Source of the DNA: Bifidobacterium colobi
Lineage (GTDB): Bacteria; Actinomycetota; Actinomycetes; Actinomycetales; Bifidobacteriaceae
Assembly: GCF_018555455.1 (NCBI RefSeq)
Contig: NZ_JAFEJU010000002.1
Span: 310,001 to 374,000 of the forward strand
DNA length: 64,000 nt
Direction of reading: 5' to 3'
Of the stretch, positions 42,720 to 52,267 are shown piece by piece. The notes beneath the pieces are model-generated. The model was not told the origin of the DNA. It made no database searches and saw only the letters and a list, made by a program, of their open reading frames with translations. Each line of letters begins with the position of its first letter. Within the stretch, counting starts at the first letter, position 1. A program made the translations under genes and the position numbers.

Positions 42720-42848
42720 GCGTTAGGGTGAATAGTTAGGAAACGGTAAGAGAAACCTTGGGAGTATGGTTTTTCCAAGGTTGCGCGGTAACAATATGCC
42801 ATTGGATACCACCAAAACACGTGAGAGATTGTTGGAAACTGTAGGCGA

Positions 42849-44924
42849 ATGAGCGAAAACACCAGTAGTAACACCACCTCGAAGTTCCGTTGGCGGCTCT
42901 GGGAGAACCGGGCTGAGGCGGATGAAGTCACCCCGAAGCACCCGCATAAGCCGTTCCCCGGCTGGCTGTACGGAGTGCTGTTCTTCGTGTTCGACATCAT
43001 CGCGGTAGCGGCATTGGAAGTTGGCGTCTCCGCCAGCTCCACCCGCGTGCAGGTCTCCAGCCCAACCGTAGGCTTTGGGTTCGTGAGCAAGATGTGGACC
43101 GACGGCAACTTCGTCTTCCTGCTCAACGTGCTGCTCGTTGGACTCCTGTACCTGATGCTGCTGATGCTGTTCAACCGGTTCTGGACCGCCAGCATAGTGA
43201 TTATGGCCGCCGGCGTATTTGTGGGCACCATCGAACACTTCAAAGTGGAGATTCGCTACGAAGCCATCCTGCCCGCTGACTTGGGCTTCCTTGGCTCCAA
43301 TACCGGCAATATGCTCACGTTCATCCCGGCCGGCGCGCATGTGACCATTCTGATTGCTCTCGCCGCGTTTGCGGCATTGCTGGCACTCGTACTGGTGCTG
43401 CGTCATTTCGATGGTCGCAAAGGACGCATGATCCAGACCAAGAACATGAGCCTGAACCTCACGTCCCGCCTGATTCTGGTGCTGCTGCCGTTGCTCGGCT
43501 TCTCCCTGTACTGCATGCAGGTGAGCACCACCGACTCCTGGGCGAACAAATTGTCCCAAGGCATGGGCGACATGCCATCCATGTGGGATTCCGTCTACGA
43601 TGCGCAGCGTAACGGCCCGCTGGTGGCCTTCACCCGTCAGCTCAACCCGAAGATCATGGAGAAGCCGGACAACTATTCCGAGGAGACCATGAAGCAGGTC
43701 GCCGCCCGCTATGCCAAGGCGGCCAAGCAGATCAATGCGTCCCGCTCCAACAACATCACCGATTCCACAGTGGTGTATGTGCTGTCCGAATCCTTCTCCG
43801 ATCCGAGCCGCGTGCCGGGTCTCAAGGTCAACAAGGATTCGATGCCGAACATCCGCAAGATCAAGGAGAACACCACCTCCGGTCTGATGTTGTCCTCCGG
43901 CTACGGCGGTGGTACGGCCAACTTGGAATATATGGGTCTTTCGGGCTTGAGCATGGCGAACTTCGATTCTTCGCTGACCAGCCCGTACCAGCAGTTGGTG
44001 CCGAGTGCGCATTGGGCACCGACCATCAACCAGCTGTGGGGTGCGCCAGCCAATTCGCTGGGCTACCATCCGTATGAGTCCAGCATGTATTCGCGTGCCA
44101 CGAACTATAAGAAGTTCGGTTTCTCGCACTTCTATACGCTCACCGGCCCGGATGTGATCAAGTATCAGGACAAGATCGACGATTCACCATACGTTTCGGA
44201 CAAGTCCTCGTATGATTCCGCGCTCGAAGGCATTAAGTCCGGTAAGGCGAACAAGTTCATCCAGATCATCACAATGCAGAACCACATGCCCTACCACGAG
44301 TGGTATAAGAACAACGACTATACGGCGGAATCCACCACCGGTACCCCGTTGGAAAAGGATGAGCAGGAGTCCATCGAAACCTATCAAAAGGGCGTGGAGA
44401 TCACCGATCAGGCCACGCAGGAGTTCCTGGACGAGTTAGATAAGTTGGACAAGCCGGTCACCGTGGTGTTCTACGGCGACCATCTGCCCGGCATCTATTC
44501 CTCCGCTAGCCAGGATGAGGATAATTCGCTGGCCCTGCACCTGACCGACTATTTCATCTGGTCGAACAAGGCCTCCAGCTCGCAGGGCAACAAGACGGAT
44601 GATGCCGCCTACTCGTCGCCGAACTTCTTCGTGGCCCAGGCCGCCGAACACATGGATGCCAAGGTGTCGCCGTATCTGGCCTTCTTGACGCAGATGCATG
44701 CCAAGATCGCTGCCATGGAGCCGCCGGTGGTCAACAAGATTCAAGGCTGGGATCGTATTCCTGAGGGGCAGAGCATCTACCTGAATCAGGATGGCGAGCC
44801 GATGAATGAGGAGGACTTCGACGAGGCGACCAAGCAGCTCCTTGCCGACTACAAGCTCATCCAATACGACATCACCGCCGGCAAAAACTACCTGAAAGAC
44901 ACAGATTTTATGACACTGCCGTAA
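42849..44924 (+). CDS. LTA-synthase-family sulfatase-type membrane protein
   Basis: A 691-residue enzyme of the lipoteichoic-acid-synthase/phosphoglycerol transferase family. About five N-terminal helices (residues about 40-235) are followed by an extracellular sulfatase-fold domain. Visible motifs are VYVLSESFSDP (first metal-site region), MLSSGYGGGTANLEYMGLSG (nucleophile Thr in GGGTANLE), ITMQNHMPYHEWY and VVFYGDHLPGI (metal ligands D and H). The family transfers glycerol phosphate from phosphatidylglycerol, and in bifidobacteria could build LTA or modify surface glycans; the exact acceptor is unknown. The ribosome-binding site is weak. It stands alone between a terminator hairpin and REP-like repeats. 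Confidence 0.9.
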   Translation: MSENTSSNTTSKFRWRLWENRAEADEVTPKHPHKPFPGWLYGVLFFVFDIIAVAALEVGVSASSTRVQVSSPTVGFGFVSKMWTDGNFVFLLNVLLVGLLYLMLLMLFNRFWTASIVIMAAGVFVGTIEHFKVEIRYEAILPADLGFLGSNTGNMLTFIPAGAHVTILIALAAFAALLALVLVLRHFDGRKGRMIQTKNMSLNLTSRLILVLLPLLGFSLYCMQVSTTDSWANKLSQGMGDMPSMWDSVYDAQRNGPLVAFTRQLNPKIMEKPDNYSEETMKQVAARYAKAAKQINASRSNNITDSTVVYVLSESFSDPSRVPGLKVNKDSMPNIRKIKENTTSGLMLSSGYGGGTANLEYMGLSGLSMANFDSSLTSPYQQLVPSAHWAPTINQLWGAPANSLGYHPYESSMYSRATNYKKFGFSHFYTLTGPDVIKYQDKIDDSPYVSDKSSYDSALEGIKSGKANKFIQIITMQNHMPYHEWYKNNDYTAESTTGTPLEKDEQESIETYQKGVEITDQATQEFLDELDKLDKPVTVVFYGDHLPGIYSSASQDEDNSLALHLTDYFIWSNKASSSQGNKTDDAAYSSPNFFVAQAAEHMDAKVSPYLAFLTQMHAKIAAMEPPVVNKIQGWDRIPEGQSIYLNQDGEPMNEEDFDEATKQLLADYKLIQYDITAGKNYLKDTDFMTLP

Positions 44925-44926
44925 AG

Positions 44927-45090
44927 CGGACAGTCCAGTGGACTGTCCGTAGGCAGTGTGGCGAGCCGGTAGGCGAGTCAGTAAAGTGTGGGGCGTAGCC
45001 CGTCCGATATTGCAGTACCGTTACCGTAAAGCAAACAACCCAGTGGGCCGTCCGTAGGTGAGGGGAACGGCTGTGCCGTAAAATACGGGC
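44927..45090. repeat. REP-like element, copy A (module order beta-alpha)
   Basis: Begins with the hairpin CGGACAGTCCAGTGGACTGTCC, two bases after the LTA gene stop. Module beta (44950-45017) holds GCGAGCCGGTAGGCGAG and GGGCGTAGCCCGTC. Module alpha (45027-45079) holds AAGCAAACA and GTAGGTGAGGGGAACGGCTG. Both modules recur at 56771-56942 in the other order. Confidence 0.8.
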
Positions 45091-45226
45091 TCAAATTGAC
45101 GTTTTAACGTATTCGAAGCGTCAAATAGGACAGTTTAAGCCTCCAAAACGTCCATTTGATGCTGCGAATTGTCGGAAACGTCTGCTTCAGCCCGTGATTT
45201 GAAGCTAACAAACCTACAATGAAGCC
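45091..45226. promoter_or_regulatory. Upstream region of GH2 gene with inverted repeats
   Basis: TTGACG at about 45097 and CGTCAA at about 45119 form an inverted repeat. A second AACGTC/GACGTT-like pair follows near 45148-45180. These could be regulator sites; the TTGCATCGTTGCAA operator is absent here, so this GH2 gene is under other control. Confidence 0.35.
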
Positions 45227-47983
45227 ATGAAGCGCGTCAATATCAATGCCGATTGGCAGTTCCGCTCGCTCGGCAGCAACACAGGCAGTCGTAGTCGCAC
45301 AGGCGGCACCAGTGCAGGCGGCACCAGTACCGGCGGCGGTGCGGGAGCATGGCAATCCATCACGCTTCCGCATGACGCGATGATTCACGAACCGCGCACT
45401 CCGCGCACGGCCAACGTATACAACACCGGCTACTATCCGGGCGGCACTTACGAATACCGCACCACACTCGATTTCGTGAATCCGCCCGCCGCATGTCTCC
45501 TTGAATTCGAGGGCGTCTACCCAGGAGCCACGGTACTGGTCAACGACGAACCGGCCGGCGAGCTCACCTATGGTTACAGCGACTACTACCTTGATATCGC
45601 AAGCCTCTTGCACGCCGGCGCCAATACAATCACTGTGCTCGTAGACAACTCCCATGTGCCGAACTCCCGCTGGTATTCGGGCGCTGGCATCTACCGCCCG
45701 GTTTGGCTGTGGGTTGCTGATTGCGCCGATGTGATTCGCCCTGATGGCGTGCGCATCGAATCAGCAGTCACCGCTGCTGCTACTACGCCGAACGCCGTAT
45801 CCTCCAGCGCATCCGAGCCAGGAACCGTTCGCGCAACCGTGACGATTACGCTCGACGATCCGCTGATTCTCGGGCAATACCTGAGCGTTGCCATCACCGA
45901 CGCCGATGGCACTACGGTGGCTGAATTCCAAGAGAATACCGGCGTCATCGATCATGCTCAGCTGTGGTCGCCTGAATCGCCCACGTTGTATACGGCACAC
46001 ATCACGCTGCATGATGCTGATGGCATCACCCTTGATACGTACGACGAACGCTTCGGCATCCGTTCGCTAACCTGTGACGCCCAGCAAGGCCTATGCATCA
46101 ACGGCAAACGCGTGATTCTGAACGGCGGCTGCGTACACCACGACAACGGCATCCTTGGTGCGGCCACTTTGCTGCAAGCCGAATACCGCCGCGCCCGCAT
46201 TATGAAAGCCCAAGGATTCAACGCCATTCGCTCCGCCCATAATCCACTCTCCAAGTCATTCCTCGATGCCTGCGATGAGCTTGGTCTGCTGGTAATGGAT
46301 GAGGCATTCGACATGTGGTGGATGCACAAAACCAGTTACGATTACGCCGGTTCTTTCCGCGAGCATTACGCCGATGATCTTGCATCCATGGTGCGTAAGG
46401 ACCGCAATCATCCGAGTGTGGTGCTGTATTCCATCGGCAACGAGATCGCCGACACCAAGTCGCCGCGCGCCGCCGAAGCAGCCCGCTCAATGCGCGCCAT
46501 CATCCGAGGCCTCGATGCCGCGCGCCCGGTCATCGACTGCGTGAATCCGATTTCATTGACGTTAGCGGCCAAAACCCAGGCGGGCATGGACCAGCATGAC
46601 GCCACAGTGGAAGGGGAGCCTGGGCTCAACACCACACTGGAACACGCGTCCGGTCCCGCGCTGCTCACCGCCATCGACAAGTTGATGCCGGCCGCGCTCG
46701 CTACGGGCGTTATGCAACGGCAAACCAATGATGTATTTGATGAAGTCGATGTGGCCGGATTGAACTACTGCCGCCAAGGGCCGGAGCAATTCCACCGTAA
46801 GCATCCCGATCGCATATTCTGCGCCAGCGAAACCTACCCGCAGGAGATTGCCTACACGTGGCCTGATACGCAACGCTTGCCGTATCTCCTCGGCGACTTT
46901 GTGTGGACTGGCTGGGATTATATTGGCGAAGCATCGGTGGGCGCATGGGCGTACGCCAATCCGGAACCCTATGGTTGGATGCGCGAGTACGGCAATCGTA
47001 TGGCCATTCGCGGCCGTGCCACCGGCCCGTACCGTCGTTATCCGGGATTGCTTGGCGGCTCAGGGTTGATTGATCTGACCGGCATGCCAACCGGCCAGAT
47101 GCTGTACCGGCAGATTGTGACCGGTATTCGCCATACGCCGGCCATTACCGTGCGTCCTATGCAATTGCTGTACGGCGATGGTGCCTCTCGCGCCGGTCGC
47201 ACATCGCGGTTCATTGAACGCGGACATGATGGCGTGGAAAGCTGGTCGTGGGCCGGTTATGAGGGCCGTGAGGCTGTGGTGCAAGTGTTTTCCGGTGGCA
47301 AAACCGTGCAGCTGACGCTGAACGGGGAAGTGGTCGGCACCGCTCCGGTACGACGCTGCATGGCTGAATTCCATGTGCCATATGAACCGGGAACGTTGGT
47401 CGCTACAGTCTATGATGCGCATGACCATGCGATCTCCAGCAGTACGCTTACATCGGCAGGGCAGGAATTGCAGGTCGCGACGCGATTCATGTACGCGCCC
47501 AATCCATATCCGATGGATGATCCTCGCTGGGATGCGGGTGCGTTGGTCTATCAGTCGATTGCCTTGACTGATGCCGCTGGCATTGTCCATGTGACCGATG
47601 ATCGCCATATCACCGTATTGCCCGGTGGCATTGTGGTAGTCGGTGCAGCTTTGGGTGATGGCGGGAACAGTCCCTCAGCATCGGCAGTCTCTGCACATGT
47701 TTCACAAGATGTTTCACAGGGGAGGGGTGCGGAGTCGCCAGAGCTGACGGCGAATAGTCATGCGGCTGCCGCAGGCGGTGTTGTGGCACACGCGGCAAAC
47801 ACCGATGAGGAATTCCGCGCGATGCTGCAGCATGCGGAACTGCTCGGCGTGGCCAGCGCCAACCCCATCACCTACGACGAACTGACCGGCGACTCCTGCA
47901 CCACCTACTTCGGCCGCGCCCAAGCCATCTGGCGGATTCCTGCGCGCGCCAGCCGTCCAGAAAGGCACGCATATGATTCCTGA
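45227..47983 (+). CDS. GH2 family glycosidase (beta-galactosidase type)
   Basis: A 918-residue GH2 enzyme without signal peptide. The sugar-binding domain (about 45-180) and Ig-like domain precede a TIM barrel with acid/base E406 in SIGNEIAD and nucleophile E535 in ASETYPQ. A DUF4982-like domain follows (VESWSWAGYEGREAVVQVF). Asn and Trp residues near the site suit beta-galactosidase, but beta-glucuronidase or another beta-glycosidase cannot be ruled out. A Gly/Ser/Thr-rich insert (GTSAGGTSTGGGAGA, about 16-42) splits the first beta strand from LPHDAMIHE, and a Ser/Ala-rich stretch lies near 815-850. No good ribosome-binding site precedes the ATG. The last 11 bp overlap the aldehyde dehydrogenase gene. 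Confidence 0.9.
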   Translation: MKRVNINADWQFRSLGSNTGSRSRTGGTSAGGTSTGGGAGAWQSITLPHDAMIHEPRTPRTANVYNTGYYPGGTYEYRTTLDFVNPPAACLLEFEGVYPGATVLVNDEPAGELTYGYSDYYLDIASLLHAGANTITVLVDNSHVPNSRWYSGAGIYRPVWLWVADCADVIRPDGVRIESAVTAAATTPNAVSSSASEPGTVRATVTITLDDPLILGQYLSVAITDADGTTVAEFQENTGVIDHAQLWSPESPTLYTAHITLHDADGITLDTYDERFGIRSLTCDAQQGLCINGKRVILNGGCVHHDNGILGAATLLQAEYRRARIMKAQGFNAIRSAHNPLSKSFLDACDELGLLVMDEAFDMWWMHKTSYDYAGSFREHYADDLASMVRKDRNHPSVVLYSIGNEIADTKSPRAAEAARSMRAIIRGLDAARPVIDCVNPISLTLAAKTQAGMDQHDATVEGEPGLNTTLEHASGPALLTAIDKLMPAALATGVMQRQTNDVFDEVDVAGLNYCRQGPEQFHRKHPDRIFCASETYPQEIAYTWPDTQRLPYLLGDFVWTGWDYIGEASVGAWAYANPEPYGWMREYGNRMAIRGRATGPYRRYPGLLGGSGLIDLTGMPTGQMLYRQIVTGIRHTPAITVRPMQLLYGDGASRAGRTSRFIERGHDGVESWSWAGYEGREAVVQVFSGGKTVQLTLNGEVVGTAPVRRCMAEFHVPYEPGTLVATVYDAHDHAISSSTLTSAGQELQVATRFMYAPNPYPMDDPRWDAGALVYQSIALTDAAGIVHVTDDRHITVLPGGIVVVGAALGDGGNSPSASAVSAHVSQDVSQGRGAESPELTANSHAAAAGGVVAHAANTDEEFRAMLQHAELLGVASANPITYDELTGDSCTTYFGRAQAIWRIPARASRPERHAYDS

Positions 47984-49493
47984 ATCCTTTACCCAGCTGC
48001 AACGCGCCTACGCATCAGGTCGCACTCGTTCACTGGCGTGGCGTCGCGCGCAACTGGACGCACTGCGACGCATGATTGCCGAACACTGTCAGGATTTCAT
48101 CACCGCTGAAGCTGCGGACCTCGGCAAACCCGCCGCCGAAACAGTACTGATGGAACTGAACCTGATAGCTGCCGAAGCACGGTTCGTCCGCAATCATTTG
48201 GAGCGTTGGACGCGGCGGCATTATCAGCCGATGCCGTGGTCCTTGCAGCCGGCGCAAGGATGGACCATCGCCGAGCCAAAAGGCGTGGTGCTGATTATCG
48301 CACCATGGAACTATCCGGTGCTGCTGGCATTGGAACCATTGGCCGATGCGATTGCAGCCGGCAATGCGGTATGTGTGAAACCTTCCGAACTGGCACCGAA
48401 CACGTCGAAGCTGCTTGCCGAACTGGTGCCGCAGTACCTTGACCAAGAAGCGGTCACCGTAGTGGAAGGTGGGCCGCGGGAAACCGGCATATTACTGGAT
48501 AGTCCGTTCGACCATATCTTCTACACCGGTGGTGAACGCGTCGGCAAGATAGTCATGACCGCTGCCGCCAAGCATTTGACACCGGTCACGTTGGAGCTGG
48601 GCGGCAAATCGCCATGTTTTGTGGACGATACGGTAGATCTCAACGTCGCCGCACGTCGTATTGCGTGGGGTAAGTTCTCGAACGCCGGCCAGACCTGTGT
48701 GGCGCCGGATTATGTGCTCGCTACTGCGGATGTCGCCGAGGCTTTAGCGCGGCGCATCGCCGTGGCCGTAACCGAGTTCTATGGTGAGGATCCTGAAACA
48801 TCCAAGGACTACGGTCGCATTGTCAACGATCGGCATTTCGAACGGCTGCTGAATCTTCTGCCTGTCGGGACCGCGCCGCCGCAAGAGCCCGGTTCGCCTC
48901 TGATCAAAGCCGCGTCCGCCGTCGGTGCCGCTGCGGAGATGGTCGGTCGTCGCATCAATGCGGGGCTGGATGCTCTTATCTCGCGCAAGACGCAGCAGAA
49001 TTCGGACACCATGGATCCGGCAGGGCGGCTGGTGTGTGGGGGAGTGGTGAATCGCGAGACGCGATATATCGCACCTACCGTGCTGCTTGGCACGCAGCCG
49101 GATGCGCCGGTGATGCAGGAGGAGATTTTCGGGCCGATTCTGCCGATTCTGGTGGTCGAAGATGCTGATGCCGCTATCCGGTTCATCAACAGTCGCCCGC
49201 GCCCACTTGCCGCATATGTGTTCTCGAATCGACGCTCGGTCCGTTTGGCGTTCGAGCGGCGGACTTCTTCTGGCTCGTTGGGCTATTCGCTCACTTTGGC
49301 GCAGCTGCTTTCCAGTCGCCTGCCGTTTGGCGGTATTGGCGCTTCGGGCATGGGCGCGTACCACGGCAGGGCTGGCTTCGAGACGTTCAGCCATATCAAA
49401 ACTGTGGTAGCCAAGCCAGTGTGGCCGGATACGTTGCGACTGATTTATCCGCCGATGAATCAGCTGAAATCCAAGCTCATCAAGCTCCTGTAG
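47973..49493 (+). CDS. Aldehyde dehydrogenase family protein
   Basis: A 506-residue NAD(P)-dependent aldehyde dehydrogenase of the class 3-like group. The catalytic Cys is C242 in NAGQTCVAPDY and the general base E208 in LELGGKSP. The cofactor loop is IIAPWNYP. The C-terminus is long and hydrophobic like membrane-associated class 3 enzymes (YPPMNQLKSKLIKLL). A 45-residue insert with Ala/Gly (about 310-355) interrupts the usual RIVNDRHFERL to GG region. The start overlaps the GH2 gene by 11 bp and has AAAGGC upstream, so the two are co-translated. How an aldehyde dehydrogenase serves the glycosidase is not clear. Confidence 0.9.
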   Translation: MIPESFTQLQRAYASGRTRSLAWRRAQLDALRRMIAEHCQDFITAEAADLGKPAAETVLMELNLIAAEARFVRNHLERWTRRHYQPMPWSLQPAQGWTIAEPKGVVLIIAPWNYPVLLALEPLADAIAAGNAVCVKPSELAPNTSKLLAELVPQYLDQEAVTVVEGGPRETGILLDSPFDHIFYTGGERVGKIVMTAAAKHLTPVTLELGGKSPCFVDDTVDLNVAARRIAWGKFSNAGQTCVAPDYVLATADVAEALARRIAVAVTEFYGEDPETSKDYGRIVNDRHFERLLNLLPVGTAPPQEPGSPLIKAASAVGAAAEMVGRRINAGLDALISRKTQQNSDTMDPAGRLVCGGVVNRETRYIAPTVLLGTQPDAPVMQEEIFGPILPILVVEDADAAIRFINSRPRPLAAYVFSNRRSVRLAFERRTSSGSLGYSLTLAQLLSSRLPFGGIGASGMGAYHGRAGFETFSHIKTVVAKPVWPDTLRLIYPPMNQLKSKLIKLL

Positions 49494-49538
49494 ATGTAGG
49501 TTCGCTGTGGTTGGGCGGGGCAATTCAGCGGCGTGGTT

Positions 49539-49798
49539 GCCATGTTGCCGCACTGGGGCGTCTGCGAACAGGGCGCTTCATCGGTCACTTCGAGGTTTTG
49601 CCCCGCCGAGAGATTGGCAGTGGTTCATTCCTTCGGTTCTGCCGAGGTTTTGCCACGCTGAGGGGTCGCGAACGGTATGTTCTCTCGGCTTGGCCGAGGT
49701 TTTGCTTCGCTGACGGATTGCTAGTGATGCATTCATACGGTCTGACCGAGGTATTGCCCCGCTGACGGCGTGTGAGCGGGATGAAACCTCGACCGGCT
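49539..49798. repeat. Five degenerate 52-bp tandem repeats
   Basis: Units begin at 49539, 49591, 49643, 49695 and 49747, an exact 52-bp period. The conserved core is CGAGGTTTTGCCCCGCTGA, and the remainder is diverged. The core resembles CGAGATTTTACCGCGCTGAG of the 61-bp arrays. Confidence 0.85.
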
Positions 49799-49801
49799 CG
49801 T

Positions 49802-49827
49802 ATCGGCTCGTCGATTAGCGAGCCGAT
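49802..49827. terminator. Short palindrome after the 52-bp array
   Basis: ATCGGCTCG and CGAGCCGAT form a 9-bp stem with an 8-nt loop. It may end transcription from the aldehyde dehydrogenase side. Confidence 0.5.
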
Positions 49828-49905
49828 CAGCGGGCCCATAATGCTTTACCGGCTTTACCGGCTATAGCGCGGCGAGGGGCTGTCGCCCAGTGGATACCGG
49901 CGATA

Positions 49906-49960
49906 GCAAATAGGGGTTGTTGCCAAGCTAATCAGTAGCTTGGCAACAACCCCTATTTGC
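49906..49960. terminator. 25-bp perfect hairpin between convergent genes
   Basis: GCAAATAGGGGTTGTTGCC continues to AAGCTA and is matched exactly on the other arm, giving 25 bp with a 5-nt loop (ATCAG). It lies 26 bp from the stop of the NlpC/P60 gene and serves as its terminator, and possibly as one for the other strand. Confidence 0.85.
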
Positions 49961-49986
49961 TAATAAACGCTTATATCAGTAGCGGC

Positions 49987-50673
49987 TTACTTCAGCACGC
50001 GCACGTAGGTCATGCCCGGAATCACTGCGGTGACCTTGGTGCCGTCGGCCGGGTTCATGGCGTGAACCATCATGCCGTTGCCGATGTAGATGCCAGCGTG
50101 GGTGGCGCTCACCATCAGATCGCCCGGCTGCGGGTTGGTAACGATGGTACCGGCAGAAGCCTGGTTAGGTGCATAGTGGGACAGGCTAATGCCAAAGTGA
50201 GCGAACACGTACTGGGTGAAGCCGGAGCAATCCCAGCCGGCAGGAGTGTTGCCGCCCCAGACGTACGGAGCGCCCTGGAACTGAAGTGCGTAGGCCACGA
50301 GAGCGGAAGCGTCACCGGAAACCGGAGCTTCCTCGGTGATGGCGGTGCGAGTTGCGCTACGGCTTGCGGCGGCAGCTTCGGAAGCGGCCTGAGCCTTGGC
50401 GGCAGCGGCATCCTTCTCGGCCTGAGACTCAGTCTGCGGCACGTTCAGGGATTCAACGTCGCCCCAGTCACCATTGGCATCGGTGGAGGTGGACTCAACA
50501 CCAACAGCAATGTGGCGCGTGGACTTGGAAGCGGGGAAAGCGCGGGCGGAGGCTACAGTGCCGGAATTGGCATCGGCTGCAGTAGCCATAGGGACAATAC
50601 CCATCGGAAGAGCGAGAGCGGCGATTGAGGCAGCTACTGCGGCAAACTTACCGGTGTTATTAGTCTTCAACAT
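49987..50673 (-). CDS. Secreted NlpC/P60 peptidoglycan hydrolase
   Basis: A 228-residue secreted protein. The signal peptide (FAAVAASIAALALPMGIVPMATAA) ends near ATAADA. A middle stretch rich in Ala/Glu/Lys (AEKDAAAAKAQAASEAAAASR) is probably helical. The NlpC/P60 domain occupies about 120-228, with C149 in GWDCSGFTQYVF, H192 in SATHAGIYIG and a second His in MMVHA. Such enzymes cut D-Glu-diaminopimelate/lysine bonds in the wall. GGAAGGA about ten bases upstream supports the start. It forms a single-gene unit with the strong hairpin downstream. Confidence 0.93.
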   Translation of the reverse strand: MLKTNNTGKFAAVAASIAALALPMGIVPMATAADANSGTVASARAFPASKSTRHIAVGVESTSTDANGDWGDVESLNVPQTESQAEKDAAAAKAQAASEAAAASRSATRTAITEEAPVSGDASALVAYALQFQGAPYVWGGNTPAGWDCSGFTQYVFAHFGISLSHYAPNQASAGTIVTNPQPGDLMVSATHAGIYIGNGMMVHAMNPADGTKVTAVIPGMTYVRVLK

Positions 50674-50922
50674 AAGTACAGTGATTCCTTCCGGACAAAC
50701 TGACGCCTACTATAGCGCTGCCCCTGTACCAGCCATCCGGCTCAGCACAGGGGCAGCACAATATGTGACACATCTCACGTATATGAATGCGAGACTCCAG
50801 AGGGGATGCGTTCAAATACGTGAGCTGCTGAATGTGCGATGATGTGTGCGGCCTCTAGGCGCACCGAGGGAAGTGGCACAAAGGTACCGCGACCGAGGAG
50901 CAACGACGAGGACGCTCCATCA

Positions 50923-52194
50923 TCACGCATTCAGGGCTTTGAATCCGATGTCGTGGCGGTAGAACAGTCCGCGCAGTTCGAGCTTGTCGATGATTGCGTA
51001 CACCTTGTCCTGAGCGGCCTTGATGTCGGGGGCGGAAGTCTCTACGAGCAGCACGCGGCCGGAGTTGGCCACGAGACCGCCCTTGCCGTCGGAAACAACG
51101 CCGGCGTAGTAGACGTGGGAGTCCTCGTCGACCTCGATTTCTGGCACGTGGGCACCCTTGATCACGTTCTCCGGGTAGCCCTTGGAGGCGAGTATCACGC
51201 CAAGGGTGGCGTTGGTTTCGTCCCAGGTGAATTCCGGGGTGCCGTTGTTCAGGATGGCGCTGATGCCGGCACCGAGGTCGGAGGTGAGCTTGGGGAGCAC
51301 GACTTCGGTTTCCGGGTCGCCGAAGCGGGCGTTGAATTCGATGACCTTCGGGCCGTCGGCGGTAGCGATCAGGCCGGCGTAGAGGATACCGGTGAACGGG
51401 GTGCCTTCCTCAGCCATGCCTTCCACGGTGGGGCGCACGATCTTGTCGATGGCCTCATCGATCACGGACTGCGGAATCTGCGGCACCGGGCTGTAGGCGC
51501 CCATGCCGCCGGTGTTCGGGCCTTCGTCGCCATCGTAGGCGCGCTTGTGATCCTGGGAGATTGGCATCGGCCAGAATTCAGTGCCGTTGACGAAGCTCAT
51601 CAGGGAGAATTCCTGACCCTCGAGGAAGTCTTCGATAACCACCTTGGCGCCGGCGGAACCGAAGCGATGGTCCACGAAGATGTCTTCCAGGGCGCGAATG
51701 GCGGTGTGCAGATCCATGGCCACGGTCACGCCCTTGCCGGCGGCCAGACCGTCGGCCTTGATGACGATCGGGGCGCCATGCTCGTTGACATAATCCTTGG
51801 CGAGCTCCAGGTCGCTGAAGGTCTGGTACTTGGCGGTGGGGATGTTGTGACGCTCCATGAGCTGCTTGGCGAAGTCCTTGGAACCTTCGATCTGGGCGGC
51901 GGCCTTGCTCGGGCCGAACGCCTTGATGCCGGCTGCGGCGAAATCATCCACAATGCCTTCGATCAGCGGCACTTCCGGACCCACGAACACCCAGTCGTAG
52001 CCGTTCTGCTGCACGAAGTCGATGAGTGCGGCATGGTTGGACTGGCTCAGCTGCGTGATGTGAATGCCGTCCTTGACCATGCCCGGGTTGCCGGGGGCCA
52101 CGGTGACTTCATCAATGCTGGGGGACTTGAGCAGCGTGTACGCAATGGTGTGTTCGCGTGCGCCGGAGCCGATGACGAGAACTTTCTGACCCAT
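50923..52194 (-). CDS. purD: Phosphoribosylamine-glycine ligase PurD
   Basis: PurD joins phosphoribosylamine and glycine with ATP to give GAR, the second purine step. It is an ATP-grasp enzyme of 423 residues: VLVIGSGAREHTIAY at the start, FGPSKAAAQIEGSKDFAK, then VIKADGLAAGKGV and the metal loop EFNARFGDPETE. AAAGGACAATC precedes the ATG at 52194, which is better than the ATG five codons upstream. It is the third gene of the minus-strand purF-purM-purD group. Confidence 0.96.
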   Translation of the reverse strand: MGQKVLVIGSGAREHTIAYTLLKSPSIDEVTVAPGNPGMVKDGIHITQLSQSNHAALIDFVQQNGYDWVFVGPEVPLIEGIVDDFAAAGIKAFGPSKAAAQIEGSKDFAKQLMERHNIPTAKYQTFSDLELAKDYVNEHGAPIVIKADGLAAGKGVTVAMDLHTAIRALEDIFVDHRFGSAGAKVVIEDFLEGQEFSLMSFVNGTEFWPMPISQDHKRAYDGDEGPNTGGMGAYSPVPQIPQSVIDEAIDKIVRPTVEGMAEEGTPFTGILYAGLIATADGPKVIEFNARFGDPETEVVLPKLTSDLGAGISAILNNGTPEFTWDETNATLGVILASKGYPENVIKGAHVPEIEVDEDSHVYYAGVVSDGKGGLVANSGRVLLVETSAPDIKAAQDKVYAIIDKLELRGLFYRHDIGFKALNA

Positions 52195-52267
52195 GATTGT
52201 CCTTTCCAATGAATTGGCTCCCCGTCTATCGAGTATTGAGGGGAGCCGGAATACGAGTTGTTGAACG

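Noticed and set aside
49539-49798. A possible CRISPR array (five units of 52 bp)
   Set aside because: The whole unit is a degenerate repeat; there are no unique spacers between conserved repeats and no cas genes.
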